From UBA4732 sp002404095 (lineage in GTDB: Bacteria; Planctomycetota; Planctomycetia; Gemmatales; Gemmataceae), in NCBI GenBank assembly GCA_036783645.1, contig DAIPWT010000005.1, positions 39,350 to 103,349 of the forward strand: DNA of 64,000 bases, given 5' to 3'. Below, one piece after another: positions 33,888 through 42,575 of the stretch; position 1 is the first letter of the stretch, and every line of letters starts with the position of its first letter. The translations under genes were made by a program, and so were the position numbers. Under the pieces are notes generated by a model that was given only the letters and a program-made list of their open reading frames with translations, was not told the origin of the DNA and did not search any database.

Positions 33888-34592
33888 ATGAATCTGGCAG
33901 TCTACTGTCTCCTATTCACCGCGGTGGGCGTGGGTTTCATCCTCGTTCATCTGATCGCCGGCAAGATAATTCGGCCGAACAAGCCGGGCGTGGAGAAGGG
34001 GACGATCTACGAGTGCGGCGAGCCGACCATTGGCAGCGCATGGGTCCAGTTCGACCTGCGCTTTTACGTCGTCGCCTTGCTGTTCGTGATCTTCGATGTG
34101 GAGGTTGCTTTCTTCTTCCCGTGGGCGGAGGTTTTCGGCCGTGCCAATGACGTGGCCGCTCTCGAAAAGCCGACTGACCCGGCCGGCTACCGCGACTATT
34201 GCCAGAAGGTGCTGGCTCTCGCGCCCGCGCATTTCTCCACGCGGGCGCCGATCCGGCCGGCTTATGAGCGGCTGGCGCACATGGAGGATCGGCAGTTCGA
34301 CGAATTGAAAGATGAACGCGCCCTGGTTGATGACGACTGGGGCGCCAACGCCAGGGAGCCACGGCCGGACAGCCCTGTCAAGCAAGCCGGGGTGCTGGCG
34401 TGGACGGCCTTTTTTGACATCCTCGTATTTTTCGGAGTGCTTTTGGTGGGCTTCGCCTACCTGTGGCGCCGCGGCGATTTGGCGTGGGTGCGGAGCGTGA
34501 GCGACCGCGCCGTCCGTCCGCCGCCTCCGCCGGCGCCGCCGCCCCCCAAGGCGACCGAGCAGGTGCTAACCAGCGCCGGCAGTCCCATGTAG
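33888..34592 (+). CDS. nuoA: NADH-quinone oxidoreductase subunit A, with a large insertion
   Basis: 234 residues, about 100 more than usual. The N-terminal helix (4-26), the Y-E-C-G-E-P-T-I-G-S-A-W-V-Q-F-D-L-R-F-Y loop and the second helix with F-D-V-E-V-A-F-F-F-P-W are standard NuoA. A hydrophilic stretch of about 75 residues (about 86-162) is then inserted before the third helix (about 168-190). The tail is proline-rich. NuoA is part of the membrane arm near the quinone site. AGGATGGATGG precedes the ATG. Confidence 0.92.
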   Translation: MNLAVYCLLFTAVGVGFILVHLIAGKIIRPNKPGVEKGTIYECGEPTIGSAWVQFDLRFYVVALLFVIFDVEVAFFFPWAEVFGRANDVAALEKPTDPAGYRDYCQKVLALAPAHFSTRAPIRPAYERLAHMEDRQFDELKDERALVDDDWGANAREPRPDSPVKQAGVLAWTAFFDILVFFGVLLVGFAYLWRRGDLAWVRSVSDRAVRPPPPPAPPPPKATEQVLTSAGSPM

Positions 34593-34634
34593 ACCCAATA
34601 ACCCCACGCGCCCCACAGGGCAGGAGAAGATCCG

Positions 34635-35279
34635 ATGGGTTGGCTGGAAGGTGCATTCGTCGAAGAAGGTCCGTTCAGCGTCATGGCCACATCGCTGGAG
34701 CAGGCCATCAATTGGGCGCGCGAATCGAGTATGTGGCCGATGACGTTTGGCCTTGCCTGCTGCGCCATCGAGATGATGGCGACCGGCGCCTCGCGTTTCG
34801 ACATCGATCGTTTCGGCGCCGGCGCCTTCCGGGCCACGCCGCGCCAGGCCGATCTGATGATCGTGGCCGGCACCGTGAACTATAAGATGGCCAGCCGCGT
34901 GCGACGGCTTTATAACCAAATGCCCGATCCGAAATTCGTCATTGCGATGGGCGCCTGCACCTGCGGCGGCGGCCCGTATTACAAGTACGGCTACAACGTC
35001 GTCAAGGGCGTCGATCTGGTGGTGCCAGTGGACGTTTATGTGCCCGGTTGTCCGCCGCGCCCGGAGGCGCTGCTCGAAGGACTGATGCGCATTCAGGACA
35101 AAGTAAGGGCGATGAAGGATCTGACGCACGGGCAGCCGCTCGACATGCCGATTCCGTCGCGGACGGGGTATACACTGCTGCCGCCTGAATTGGATGACCC
35201 CGATCCGGTCAAGGCGATGGAGAAGCAGAACGCTTTCGCCAAGGACACTAAGGAGCGGGCTGCTCCCGCCAAGGCATGA
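34635..35279 (+). CDS. nuoB: NADH-quinone oxidoreductase subunit B
   Basis: 214 residues. Ligands of cluster N2 are visible: G-L-A-C-C-A-I-E-M, A-C-T-C-G-G-G, and Y-V-P-G-C-P-P-R-P-E. A C-terminal extension rich in Lys, Asp and Ala follows the core. It lies between nuoA and nuoC as expected. Confidence 0.95.
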   Translation: MGWLEGAFVEEGPFSVMATSLEQAINWARESSMWPMTFGLACCAIEMMATGASRFDIDRFGAGAFRATPRQADLMIVAGTVNYKMASRVRRLYNQMPDPKFVIAMGACTCGGGPYYKYGYNVVKGVDLVVPVDVYVPGCPPRPEALLEGLMRIQDKVRAMKDLTHGQPLDMPIPSRTGYTLLPPELDDPDPVKAMEKQNAFAKDTKERAAPAKA

Positions 35280-35293
35280 CGGACTTTTCGACG

Positions 35294-35323
35294 TTTAGCC
35301 GCGACCCGAAGAGGAGCGCGACG
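35294..35323. repeat. Dispersed 'AGCCGCGACCC' repeat, copy 2
   Basis: Runs TTTAGCCGCGACCCGAAG, then AGGAGCGCG, filling the nuoB-nuoC gap, in plus orientation. It differs from copy 1 at one or two bases. Confidence 0.75.
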
Positions 35324-35339
35324 CTTTGATGGATTCCCC

Positions 35340-35870
35340 ATGACTTCCGCCGACATTGCCGCCGCGCTTGAACAGCAGTTCGGCGACCGTATCAAGTCTA
35401 AGAACCTGACGGCCCTCGATCCGTGGGTCGTGGTCGCTCCGGCCGATTTGCTGGAGGTCTGCCGGTTTTTGAAGGAAGACCCGCGCGTGCAGTTCGACCT
35501 GCTCAACTGCATCAGCGGCGTCGATTACCTCGAACCCGACCCGAAGAAGGCGCCCAAGGCCGGTTTTGATCCGCACACGGAAGTCGTCTACCACCTATCC
35601 AGTTTCCGGCAGGGCCATCGATTCGTACTCAAGCTGATTTTGCCGCGCTGGAAGGACGATAAGCCCGGTGAGTTGCCGGAAGTGCCTTCCGTTACCTCGT
35701 TATGGCGGACGGCCGATTGGCATGAGCGCGAAGTCTACGACTTGTCGGGCGTCTACTTCACCGGTCACCCCGACCTGACACGCATCCTGCTCGCTGAGGA
35801 CTGGATGGGCCACCCGCTGCGAAAAGATTACGAATTTCCGCTGGAATACCACGGAATGCGCGGACGTTGA
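35340..35870 (+). CDS. nuoC: NADH-quinone oxidoreductase subunit C
   Basis: 176 residues with the 30-kDa subunit signature W-x-x-A-D-W-H-E-R-E-V-Y-D-L-S-G-V and F-x-G-H-P-D-L-x-R-I-L-x-x-x-D-W-x-G-H-P-L-R-K-D-Y. It is not fused to NuoD, and the next gene is a Uma2 protein, so nuoD and the rest of complex I must be elsewhere. Confidence 0.94.
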   Translation: MTSADIAAALEQQFGDRIKSKNLTALDPWVVVAPADLLEVCRFLKEDPRVQFDLLNCISGVDYLEPDPKKAPKAGFDPHTEVVYHLSSFRQGHRFVLKLILPRWKDDKPGELPEVPSVTSLWRTADWHEREVYDLSGVYFTGHPDLTRILLAEDWMGHPLRKDYEFPLEYHGMRGR

Positions 35871-35883
35871 CACGGAGGCGAGC

Positions 35884-36492
35884 ATGAGCATGACGGCTAC
35901 AGCACGGAGCGGCGTCTTCACCTACGACCTTTTCCGCGCCATCATCCACTACCAAAAGGGCGATCTCATTGATGGGGTGATTTACGTGGCCTCCCCCGAA
36001 AACACCGATGCGGCTGAGTTGTTTCGTTGGTTGATTTCACTGATGGGAATCTACGCACGTAAAAAAAGACTCGGCAGGGTTCTTGGTTCGCGCGTAGCTT
36101 GCCGGCTCGATGACAAGAACGCGCCGGAACCGGACATCCTTTTTGTCAGCACTAAACACCGGGAACGCATAAAGCGCGGCGGAGTGGAAGGGCCGCCCGA
36201 GTTGGCAGTTGAGATCGTGTCGCCGGAGAGCGTCGAGCGCGACTACGACAAGAAGCGTCGCCAGTATCAGCGATTTAAGATACCGGAATACTGGATCATT
36301 GACGAACACGAGTTGAAAGTGACGCTACTGCACCTTGACGCAAGGGGCAAATACCGGGAGGTCGCCCCGCGCAAGGGGCTGTTCCACAGCCAGGAACTCA
36401 AAGGCTTTTGGCTGGACCCCAAATGGCTCTGGCAGGATCCATTGCCCGACGAACTAGAGACTCTGACACAACTTCTTGCCGGCCGTTCGTGA
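35884..36492 (+). CDS. Uma2-family (DUF820) putative endonuclease
   Basis: 202 residues with F-R-A-I-I-H-Y-Q-K-G-D-L-I-D-G, E-P-D-I-L-F-V, E-L-A-V-E-I-V-S-P-E-S and a Y-Q-R-F-K-I-P-E-Y-W-I-I-D helix, all standard for Uma2. It follows nuoC by 13 bases and may be co-transcribed. Role unknown. Confidence 0.87.
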   Translation: MSMTATARSGVFTYDLFRAIIHYQKGDLIDGVIYVASPENTDAAELFRWLISLMGIYARKKRLGRVLGSRVACRLDDKNAPEPDILFVSTKHRERIKRGGVEGPPELAVEIVSPESVERDYDKKRRQYQRFKIPEYWIIDEHELKVTLLHLDARGKYREVAPRKGLFHSQELKGFWLDPKWLWQDPLPDELETLTQLLAGRS

Positions 36493-36495
36493 TGC

Positions 36496-37431
36496 TTAAT
36501 GCGTATTGCGAAGATAGTTTTGCACGGCGACCCACATCGTCCGATGTTCACTGTTCTGCTCGGGCTGGAAGCCGAGACGGATCGCCTCCGACCGCGCTTT
36601 TTCGTCGGAAGTACCTTCGGCCGTGCGGAAATACAAATACCATAAACCGCCGGCGAGAGCGCCTTCCTTGTCGTAAACGAACAGCGGTAAGTTGGCGTCT
36701 TCAGTGACAAGACGGCTAAACTGATCCACAATATCCTTTGAAAGATCCTTCGGCGACACTTCAAGGCTTACATAGCGCAGGCCGCGCTTCTCGAACTGAC
36801 GGCGGGCGGCGGAGTCGTCCTCGCCTGGGGCGCGCAGGTGCAACACAGTTCTATAGTGGTGCGCCTGAAGCCAGGCGATGCCGTCCGGGAAGGGTTGTAG
36901 GCCGGAGGCGACACCCTCTTTAGCCACGGCGAATTGGGGTACGTCCACCGCCAGCGGTGGAGGCGCATCCTTATCGTCGCGGAGGGAGGGCAGGGGGGCG
37001 GCGACCGGCGGTTCTTGCGTCGGCGCCCCGTAAAGGCGCGTCGCATCAGCTACGTAATCGGGGCCGATCGGCTCCGGCGCCGCGAGATGGACGCCGGGAT
37101 CAAGCAAGGAACGACCCGACGGATCGAGCAGCGCCGACGAGGAGTAGGAACCCTGTTGGACAACGCCGGCCCCAGCGAACGAACCCGGCGGCGAAGGCGG
37201 CGGGAAGGCGGAAGTTGCCGGTAGGAAGCCTGGGCGGCTCGCAACGGGCGCGATTCGGCCCGGCGGATACGCGCTTTGACGGCAGCGGTCGCAAGGAGCA
37301 ATGCCTGGGACCGGCCCGACGTAGGGCGGACGGCCGCATGAGGGAGCGCACGACTCGCGCGTCGTCCGGCAGCCGGAAACAGCGGCCAGTACGACGGTCG
37401 ATACCAGCATGAGGAAAAGTCGGCGTTTCAT
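36496..37431 (-). CDS. Lipoprotein with degenerate tyrosine-phosphatase-like domain
   Basis: 311 residues. A signal peptide ends A-A-V-S-G-C (Cys19), so it is lipid-anchored. A Pro/Ala-rich region (about 25-140) follows. The C-terminal 165 residues resemble a dual-specificity phosphatase fold, with G-L-Q-P-F-P-D-G-I-A-W-L-Q and L-R-Y-V-S-L-E-V-S-P. The phosphate loop, normally H-C-x5-R, reads V-Y-D-K-E-G-A-L-A-G-G, lacking both Cys and Arg. Hence it is probably not an active phosphatase. GGAG precedes the ATG at 37431. Confidence 0.65.
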   Translation of the reverse strand: MKRRLFLMLVSTVVLAAVSGCRTTRESCAPSCGRPPYVGPVPGIAPCDRCRQSAYPPGRIAPVASRPGFLPATSAFPPPSPPGSFAGAGVVQQGSYSSSALLDPSGRSLLDPGVHLAAPEPIGPDYVADATRLYGAPTQEPPVAAPLPSLRDDKDAPPPLAVDVPQFAVAKEGVASGLQPFPDGIAWLQAHHYRTVLHLRAPGEDDSAARRQFEKRGLRYVSLEVSPKDLSKDIVDQFSRLVTEDANLPLFVYDKEGALAGGLWYLYFRTAEGTSDEKARSEAIRLGFQPEQNSEHRTMWVAVQNYLRNTH

Positions 37432-37688
37432 GGCATTTCTCCAGCGCCCCGCGATAACCGCTAACCATTCTACGCTCGCGGTAGAGGCTCGCGTTAGAGC
37501 GCATTTCGTTGCAAAGGCGGAAAAGTTTACGGACGCGAAGGAAGCGAAACGGTTGCGCGGTTTGTAGGGGCGACGAAAGATAGGTCGGTTCCCGCTTGCG
37601 TTTCGCGGGTTGCCGCGCAAACGGCTTCTCCTGATGATAAAGGGGAGCGGCTGCTCGGCTTCCTGGGACTACTGACGAGGAATCAATC

Positions 37689-38474
37689 ATGCGATTCGGT
37701 CTATCCACTCTCGCGGTTCTGATCGGCGCCAACACATCTTTCGCCGAACTCAAAACCGAGGTCATCGAGTACAAGCACGGCGATACGACCCTCGAAGGCT
37801 ATCTCGCTTACGACGACGCCTTCGCCGGCAAACGTCCCGGCGTTCTCGTCGTCCACGAATGGTGGGGCCACAACGCCTACGCCCGCAAGCGCGCGGAACA
37901 GCTCGCCGCACTCGGCTATGTCGCCTTCGCCTTGGATATGTACGGTAAGGACGTACTGGCCAAGACTCCTAAGGAAGCGGGCGAAAAAGCGGGCGTCTTC
38001 AAGAAGGACCGCGCTTTGATGCGCGCCCGCGCCACGGCCGGCCTGGACGTGCTACGCCGCTATCCGAAAGTGGATGCCGATAATTTGGCCGCCATCGGCT
38101 ATTGTTTCGGCGGTACGACGGTGCTGGAGTTGGCGCGCGCGGGCGCCGATTTGAAGGGCGTGGTCAGCTTCCACGGTACGCTGGAAACTCCGAACCCGGA
38201 GGACGCCAAGAATATCCGTTGCAAGATCCTGGTGCTGACCGGCGCCGACGACCCGTCTGTCCCGAAAGCGCAGATAGCCGCCTTCGAGAACGAGATGAAG
38301 AAGGCGAATGTTGATTACAAAGTGATCGCGTATCCTGGCGCCGTCCATGCTTTTACGAACCCCGCCGCGGGAGACGATCCTAAGAAGGGCGTCGCCTACA
38401 ATAAGGACGCCGATGAAAAGTCGTGGGAGGAAATGAAAGGGTTCTTCGCCAAGATATTTGCCAAGGCGAAGTAA
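37689..38474 (+). CDS. Exported dienelactone-hydrolase-family protein
   Basis: 261 residues with an N-terminal signal peptide (about 1-19). The fold is alpha/beta hydrolase: V-L-V-V-H-E-W-W-G, the nucleophile motif G-Y-C-F-G-G (Cys in place of Ser, as in dienelactone hydrolases), a D-D-P-S-V-P acid site and A-V-H-A-F. All three catalytic residues are present. GAGGAA precedes the ATG. Substrate unknown. Confidence 0.88.
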   Translation: MRFGLSTLAVLIGANTSFAELKTEVIEYKHGDTTLEGYLAYDDAFAGKRPGVLVVHEWWGHNAYARKRAEQLAALGYVAFALDMYGKDVLAKTPKEAGEKAGVFKKDRALMRARATAGLDVLRRYPKVDADNLAAIGYCFGGTTVLELARAGADLKGVVSFHGTLETPNPEDAKNIRCKILVLTGADDPSVPKAQIAAFENEMKKANVDYKVIAYPGAVHAFTNPAAGDDPKKGVAYNKDADEKSWEEMKGFFAKIFAKAK

Positions 38475-38479
38475 AGGAA

Positions 38480-38568
38480 AAGGCGAACGGCCGGCGTAAG
38501 CCGGCTGGTGCATCACCTTGTCGGCGACAGCAATCTGTACCAGCCGGCTTACGCCGGCCGTTCGCCTT
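38480..38568. repeat. Perfect 30-bp inverted repeat
   Basis: Arms 38480-38509 and 38539-38568 are exact reverse complements, beginning AAGGCGAACGGCCGGCGTAA, with a 29-base spacer. It fills the gap between the dienelactone hydrolase and the cyclo-ligase and could be a transcription terminator or an REP-type mobile repeat. Confidence 0.93.
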
Positions 38569-38583
38569 CGTGGATTAACCTTC

Positions 38584-39189
38584 ATGAGTGATGACCCCCA
38601 GCAGCTAAAAAAAGCCATCCGCGAGCAAGCCCACGCCGCGCGGAATGCGCTGCCCAACAAGGACGAACTCAGCCGCGTCATCTGTGAGCGGCTCGCCGCC
38701 ATTCCGGAGTATGCCCGCGCCCATACCGTGATGTATTATGTGGACGTGCGCAGCGAGGTGCGCACGCGTCACTACTTGCCAACGGCTCTGACGCAAGATA
38801 AACGAGTTGTCGTGCCATATTGCGTCAATGGGGAGTTGGAATTATTTCATCTCCAAAATATGGATGAACTGGCAGTCGGAATGTACAAGATCCTTGAGCC
38901 GAAAGCAGAGTTACGCGCGCTTGCCAATAAGCGGGTTGAGGTCGGCGACCTGGACTTGGTAATCGTCCCCGGCGTAGCTTTCGACCGTGACGGCGGGCGG
39001 ACCGGCCACGGCTTCGGCTACTATGACAAGTTGCTTAACCGCGCCCGCCCCGACGCGCCGCTAATCGCTTTGGCCTTCGAGTGCCAGTTATTTCCGCGTA
39101 TTCCCATGCAGACCCACGACGTTTTCATGGACAAGGTGATCACCGAGACCGCCGTCTACGCGGGGAAAGGACGGTCGGCAGGTGGCTGA
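38584..39189 (+). CDS. 5-formyltetrahydrofolate cyclo-ligase
   Basis: 201 residues with the family motifs: R-x-x-x-x-A-R-x-x-x-L near the start, Y-x-x-V-R-S-E-V-x-T, P-K-A-E, D-L-V-I-V-P-G-V-A-F-D-x-x-G-x-R-x-G-x-G-x-G-Y-Y-D. It makes 5,10-methenyl-THF from 5-formyl-THF with ATP. It overlaps the formyltransferase gene by eight bases, tying folate and H4MPT C1 metabolism together. Confidence 0.92.
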   Translation: MSDDPQQLKKAIREQAHAARNALPNKDELSRVICERLAAIPEYARAHTVMYYVDVRSEVRTRHYLPTALTQDKRVVVPYCVNGELELFHLQNMDELAVGMYKILEPKAELRALANKRVEVGDLDLVIVPGVAFDRDGGRTGHGFGYYDKLLNRARPDAPLIALAFECQLFPRIPMQTHDVFMDKVITETAVYAGKGRSAGG

Positions 39190-40102
39190 CGCGATACGGG
39201 CCGAGGTCGAGGACACATTCGCCGAGGCTTTCCGCGGCATTTACGCCGAGGTGCTTGTCACCGCCCGCGACCGCCGTTGGCTCGATCACGCCGTCCACGC
39301 CGCCACCGGCAACGCCTCCAGCACGATTCTCTGCGACTGCGAAGCGGGGCTAGACGGTTATGTCGGACCCGGCGGCGATGAGGCGGCGCCGACGCCGGAC
39401 GGACGGCCAGGCGCGGTGCTACAGTTCCACGTCCCGCATTTCCGCAAAGATCGTGAGAAAGCACTGGAGCGGTCGCTACTCGTTCGCCTCAGTCAAAACG
39501 TTCTTACCTGCCCCACGACGGCATGTTTTAATCTCTCTGATGGAGAAGGCCGTTTTTCGCTGGGCCGCAAGCTGGCGTACTTTGGCGACGGCTTCCAGTA
39601 CCGCGACGAGCGTTTCGGCCGGCGTGTATGGGTCGTGCCGATTATGGCTGGCGAATTTGTGATCGACCGCTGTTTCCGCTGGCGCGACGGTCTGATGGGC
39701 GGCAACCTCTGGTTCATGGGCCGCGATCTCGACGCGGCGCTGCTCGCGGCGCAACACGCCGAAGAAGCCGTGCGCTCCGTTTCGGGCGTCATTACCCCAT
39801 TTCCCGGCGGGCTGGCCGCCAGCGGCTCGAAAGCGGGCAGCCGCTATAAATTCAGCGTTGCCAGCACCTACGAAGCCTTTTGTCCCACGCTGCGCGGCCG
39901 GCTTGGCGACAAATCTCGCGTACCGGAAGGCGTCGGGGCCATCGTGGAACTCATCATCGACGGCAAGGATTTGGCGACGATCCGCCGGGCCACGCAAGCC
40001 GCAATCGCCGCGTCGGTGGAGACGCCCGGATTAGTGCGAATATCGGCAGGCAATTATGGCGGTCGTCTCGGCAAGAGCTTTGTCTACCTACGTCCTCGCT
40101 GA
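39182..40102 (+). CDS. fhcD: Formylmethanofuran:tetrahydromethanopterin formyltransferase
   Basis: 306 residues, GTG start overlapping the upstream gene. Ftr hallmarks are clear: L-T-C-P-T-T-A-C-F-N, V-W-V-V-P-I-M-A-G-E-F, F-P-G-G-L-A-A-S-G-S-K-A-G-S-R-Y-K-F, and A-F-C-P-T-L-R. It transfers the formyl group between H4MPT and methanofuran as part of the Fhc complex whose other genes are at 0.5-6.5 kb. Its separation from them is a feature of planctomycete genomes. Confidence 0.94.
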   Translation: MADAIRAEVEDTFAEAFRGIYAEVLVTARDRRWLDHAVHAATGNASSTILCDCEAGLDGYVGPGGDEAAPTPDGRPGAVLQFHVPHFRKDREKALERSLLVRLSQNVLTCPTTACFNLSDGEGRFSLGRKLAYFGDGFQYRDERFGRRVWVVPIMAGEFVIDRCFRWRDGLMGGNLWFMGRDLDAALLAAQHAEEAVRSVSGVITPFPGGLAASGSKAGSRYKFSVASTYEAFCPTLRGRLGDKSRVPEGVGAIVELIIDGKDLATIRRATQAAIAASVETPGLVRISAGNYGGRLGKSFVYLRPR

Positions 40103-40164
40103 ACTCCGCGCCTTCAGGCGCCGATAAACAACGGATGCCTTGCTTAAACACCAAGAGAGTTGTC

Positions 40165-41127
40165 ATGGCTTCCGATCGCGCCGCCCATTACACCGCGCTG
40201 GCCGAAGACGTACGCGCGTTCGGCCACTACATCCAATCGGAGCGCGGCTTGGCCGCCAACACGCTGCTGGCCTACGGCCGCGACCTCGACCGTTTCGCCG
40301 GTTGGGTCGCCGGCGGCGGCCTTGCCGATTACCTTGCTCCCAGCCTCCGCGACCTCACGCATTACCTCGAATTCCTGCGCGCCGAAAACCTGGCGCCGCC
40401 CAGCGTTGCCCGTCATCTCGTCTCTCTTAAGGTGTTTTATCGCTTTTTACGTTTGGAAGAGCGCACCACCGAGAACACCGTCGAACTGCTCAGTTCGCCG
40501 AGCTTATGGGAGCGCATCCCGCAGATCCTCAGCCCTGAAAGCGTCGTCAAATTGCTGGAAGCGCCGCAGGTGCTGGACCGCTTTTTCCTGCGCGACCGGG
40601 CCATCCTGGAGACGATGTACGCCACAGGCGGCAGGGCCTCGGAAGTGGTCGGGCTGAAATTAGAAGATCTCTACCTGGATTCTGGCTTCTGTAAGTGTTT
40701 CGGCAAAGGCAGCAAGCAACGCATCGTGCCGCTAGGCCGAATGGCGATCAACGCCCTGCGCGGCTACATCGACGGCCTGCGGCCGCGCCTGACCCTGAAC
40801 TCGCCGGACGCGCCCTGGGTGTTCGTCAGCCGCGGCGGACGTGGGCTAACGCGCGTCATGCTCTGGGTGCTGGTCAAGAAGTACGTGCGCCGCGCCGGCC
40901 TCAACGCCAAGGCCAGCCCGCATACGCTGCGCCATAGTTTCGCCACGCACCTGTTGGCGGGCGGCGCCGATTTGCGCACGGTTCAGGAACTGCTTGGTCA
41001 CGCCAACATCCGCACCACGCAGCAATACACGCACGTGGACCGCGAACGTCTCCGCGCCATTCACAAGCAATTTCATCCGCGCGGCGGAAAAGACGAAGGC
41101 TTGCCCGCGGGTGCGGGCAAGCCTTGA
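40165..41127 (+). CDS. Xer-type tyrosine recombinase
   Basis: 320 residues. The N-terminal SAM-like domain carries L-x-x-Y-x-x-D-L-x-R-F. The catalytic domain has T-G-G-R-A-S-E-V (Arg), L-G-H-A-N-I-R-T-T-Q-Q-Y-T-H (His and Tyr), and H-T-L-R-H-S-F-A-T-H (His-x-x-Arg). These are the residues of XerC/XerD, which resolve chromosome dimers. C or D cannot be told from sequence here. The last residues are encoded by a hairpin that overlaps the stop codon. Confidence 0.93.
   Translation: MASDRAAHYTALAEDVRAFGHYIQSERGLAANTLLAYGRDLDRFAGWVAGGGLADYLAPSLRDLTHYLEFLRAENLAPPSVARHLVSLKVFYRFLRLEERTTENTVELLSSPSLWERIPQILSPESVVKLLEAPQVLDRFFLRDRAILETMYATGGRASEVVGLKLEDLYLDSGFCKCFGKGSKQRIVPLGRMAINALRGYIDGLRPRLTLNSPDAPWVFVSRGGRGLTRVMLWVLVKKYVRRAGLNAKASPHTLRHSFATHLLAGGADLRTVQELLGHANIRTTQQYTHVDRERLRAIHKQFHPRGGKDEGLPAGAGKP
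41096..41125. repeat. 13-bp hairpin overlapping the xer stop codon
   Basis: AAGGCTTGCCCGC at 41096-41108 pairs exactly with GCGGGCAAGCCTT at 41113-41125 around a GGGT loop. It encodes G-L-P-A-G-A-G-K-P. No T tract follows, so it fits a repeat invasion better than a classical terminator. Confidence 0.75.
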
Positions 41128-41157
41128 GAATCGTCGTTGCCTAACGGTTACGGGCTA

Positions 41158-42390
41158 CTATCTCGAGAGCATCCGTTCGACGGGAATGGGGCGCAAGTTG
41201 TCGACGCCTTTCATCTTAGCCTCGATCGGCTGCCGCCCAGGGAAGGTCCAGACGAAGGCGTCGTCCTTGTCCACCTTCTTTCGGTTCTCCTTGGCACCGC
41301 GCACTTCCATCACCGGCGTAAGGAATTCGATGATCGCTTTTTGCGCGGCTGAGTCGTTGGCCGTCAGTAATTCGCTGCCAGTCACCTTCGAGTCTTTCAG
41401 AGGATAGCTGCCGATACCTTTTTCAATTAACAGCTGGCGGACGGCCTTTTCCCTATTGATCTCTTTTTTGTCCATCAGCTTTTGGATGGCCGCTTCCGTC
41501 GCGCCAGGGTTGTCCTTCCGAATCTGATTGAAGATGGCGTCCAAATCGCGATTCACGGCGCCGACGGACATTTCGTCCTGGCTGCCGTACACGAAGCCCA
41601 TCGCAACATTGTTGCTGCCTGACATTTCAGCGAGCCAGCTATGTACGGCTGTCGGGATTTCTCTGTTACCGAGCTTCGGACTGATATTCAGCCAAATGGC
41701 TGCGGCCTCATCCCTGCCTTCCGGTTCTTCCAGATTGAGCTTGACCGGGAATCCCACGCCGCCGCCGTTGACCTTGTGACGGTGCCACTCCGACGCCATC
41801 CACATGGCGCCGAGCGTGGCGCCCTCGCCCGCGCCGATAACGATTAAGCTGGACGTATTGGCTTGGCCCGCGTCGTTGCGCCGGTCCAAGTACGCCTTGG
41901 CCGCGGCGATGTCGTTGACAAGGTAGGGATAATACTCGCCTGCTTTGTTGTCAAAGTCTTTGTGGTTGATCGTTGAAGGCGGCTTGACCGCCTTCCCTCC
42001 GCGGACATTGTTGCTGTTGTAGGGTTCTTTCCAGAACTGCGAGCTGACGTTCGTGCTGTTTCCGAAGCCGCGAAAGTCGAATTTAAGGACGGAGTAGCCA
42101 TCGTCCTGTAGCATCCTGGCTAGTTCGTCCCATCCCGGCTGATTGCTACTGCCGCCGGTTTTGGAATTGATGTTGTGCAAAAGGAGTACGGTTGCCTCCT
42201 TGGCTTTGGCCTTGGTCTTGGGGACGGCGGCGTAGAAACGGCCCTCTAGCTCGACGCCGTCAATCGTGTCGAATTTAACCGGCTTGGAAGCATCGTCGTC
42301 TTTCTTAGGATCGTCCGCGCCGCGCGCCGCCAACGAACACATGGCCGCGCCCAGCGCCGCCATGAAGAAAAGGCGGAACCCATTACACAT
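41158..42390 (-). CDS. Exported alpha/beta-hydrolase-like protein, nucleophile missing
   Basis: 410 residues with a signal peptide (about 1-24). V-L-L-L-H-N-I-N and D-D-G-Y-S-V-L-K-F-D-F-R-G-F-G-N-S resemble alpha/beta hydrolases. The nucleophile turn reads I-G-A-G-E-G-A-T-L-G, with Gly where G-x-S-x-G has Ser. It is therefore probably a degenerate member or uses a different residue. GGGAGG lies before the ATG chosen; a GTG six bases upstream is possible. Similar planctomycete proteins share the altered turn, as I recall. Confidence 0.7.
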   Translation of the reverse strand: MCNGFRLFFMAALGAAMCSLAARGADDPKKDDDASKPVKFDTIDGVELEGRFYAAVPKTKAKAKEATVLLLHNINSKTGGSSNQPGWDELARMLQDDGYSVLKFDFRGFGNSTNVSSQFWKEPYNSNNVRGGKAVKPPSTINHKDFDNKAGEYYPYLVNDIAAAKAYLDRRNDAGQANTSSLIVIGAGEGATLGAMWMASEWHRHKVNGGGVGFPVKLNLEEPEGRDEAAAIWLNISPKLGNREIPTAVHSWLAEMSGSNNVAMGFVYGSQDEMSVGAVNRDLDAIFNQIRKDNPGATEAAIQKLMDKKEINREKAVRQLLIEKGIGSYPLKDSKVTGSELLTANDSAAQKAIIEFLTPVMEVRGAKENRKKVDKDDAFVWTFPGRQPIEAKMKGVDNLRPIPVERMLSR

Positions 42391-42575
42391 TGCCACTTAC
42401 CTCCCGAAAAAATGCGCACCAACTGGTTAACCTTGATCTTAAAGCCGGGCGAGCGGATGGTCAAGCGATTGGTTCGGCCGCGAAACGTCCGCGCCAGTTT
42501 CCCTGGCGCCTGCGGCTGCGTCTTCGGATAATGACTTCGGGCCGCCCGACTCGCATGATCTAAAAAGGCCGTGGC

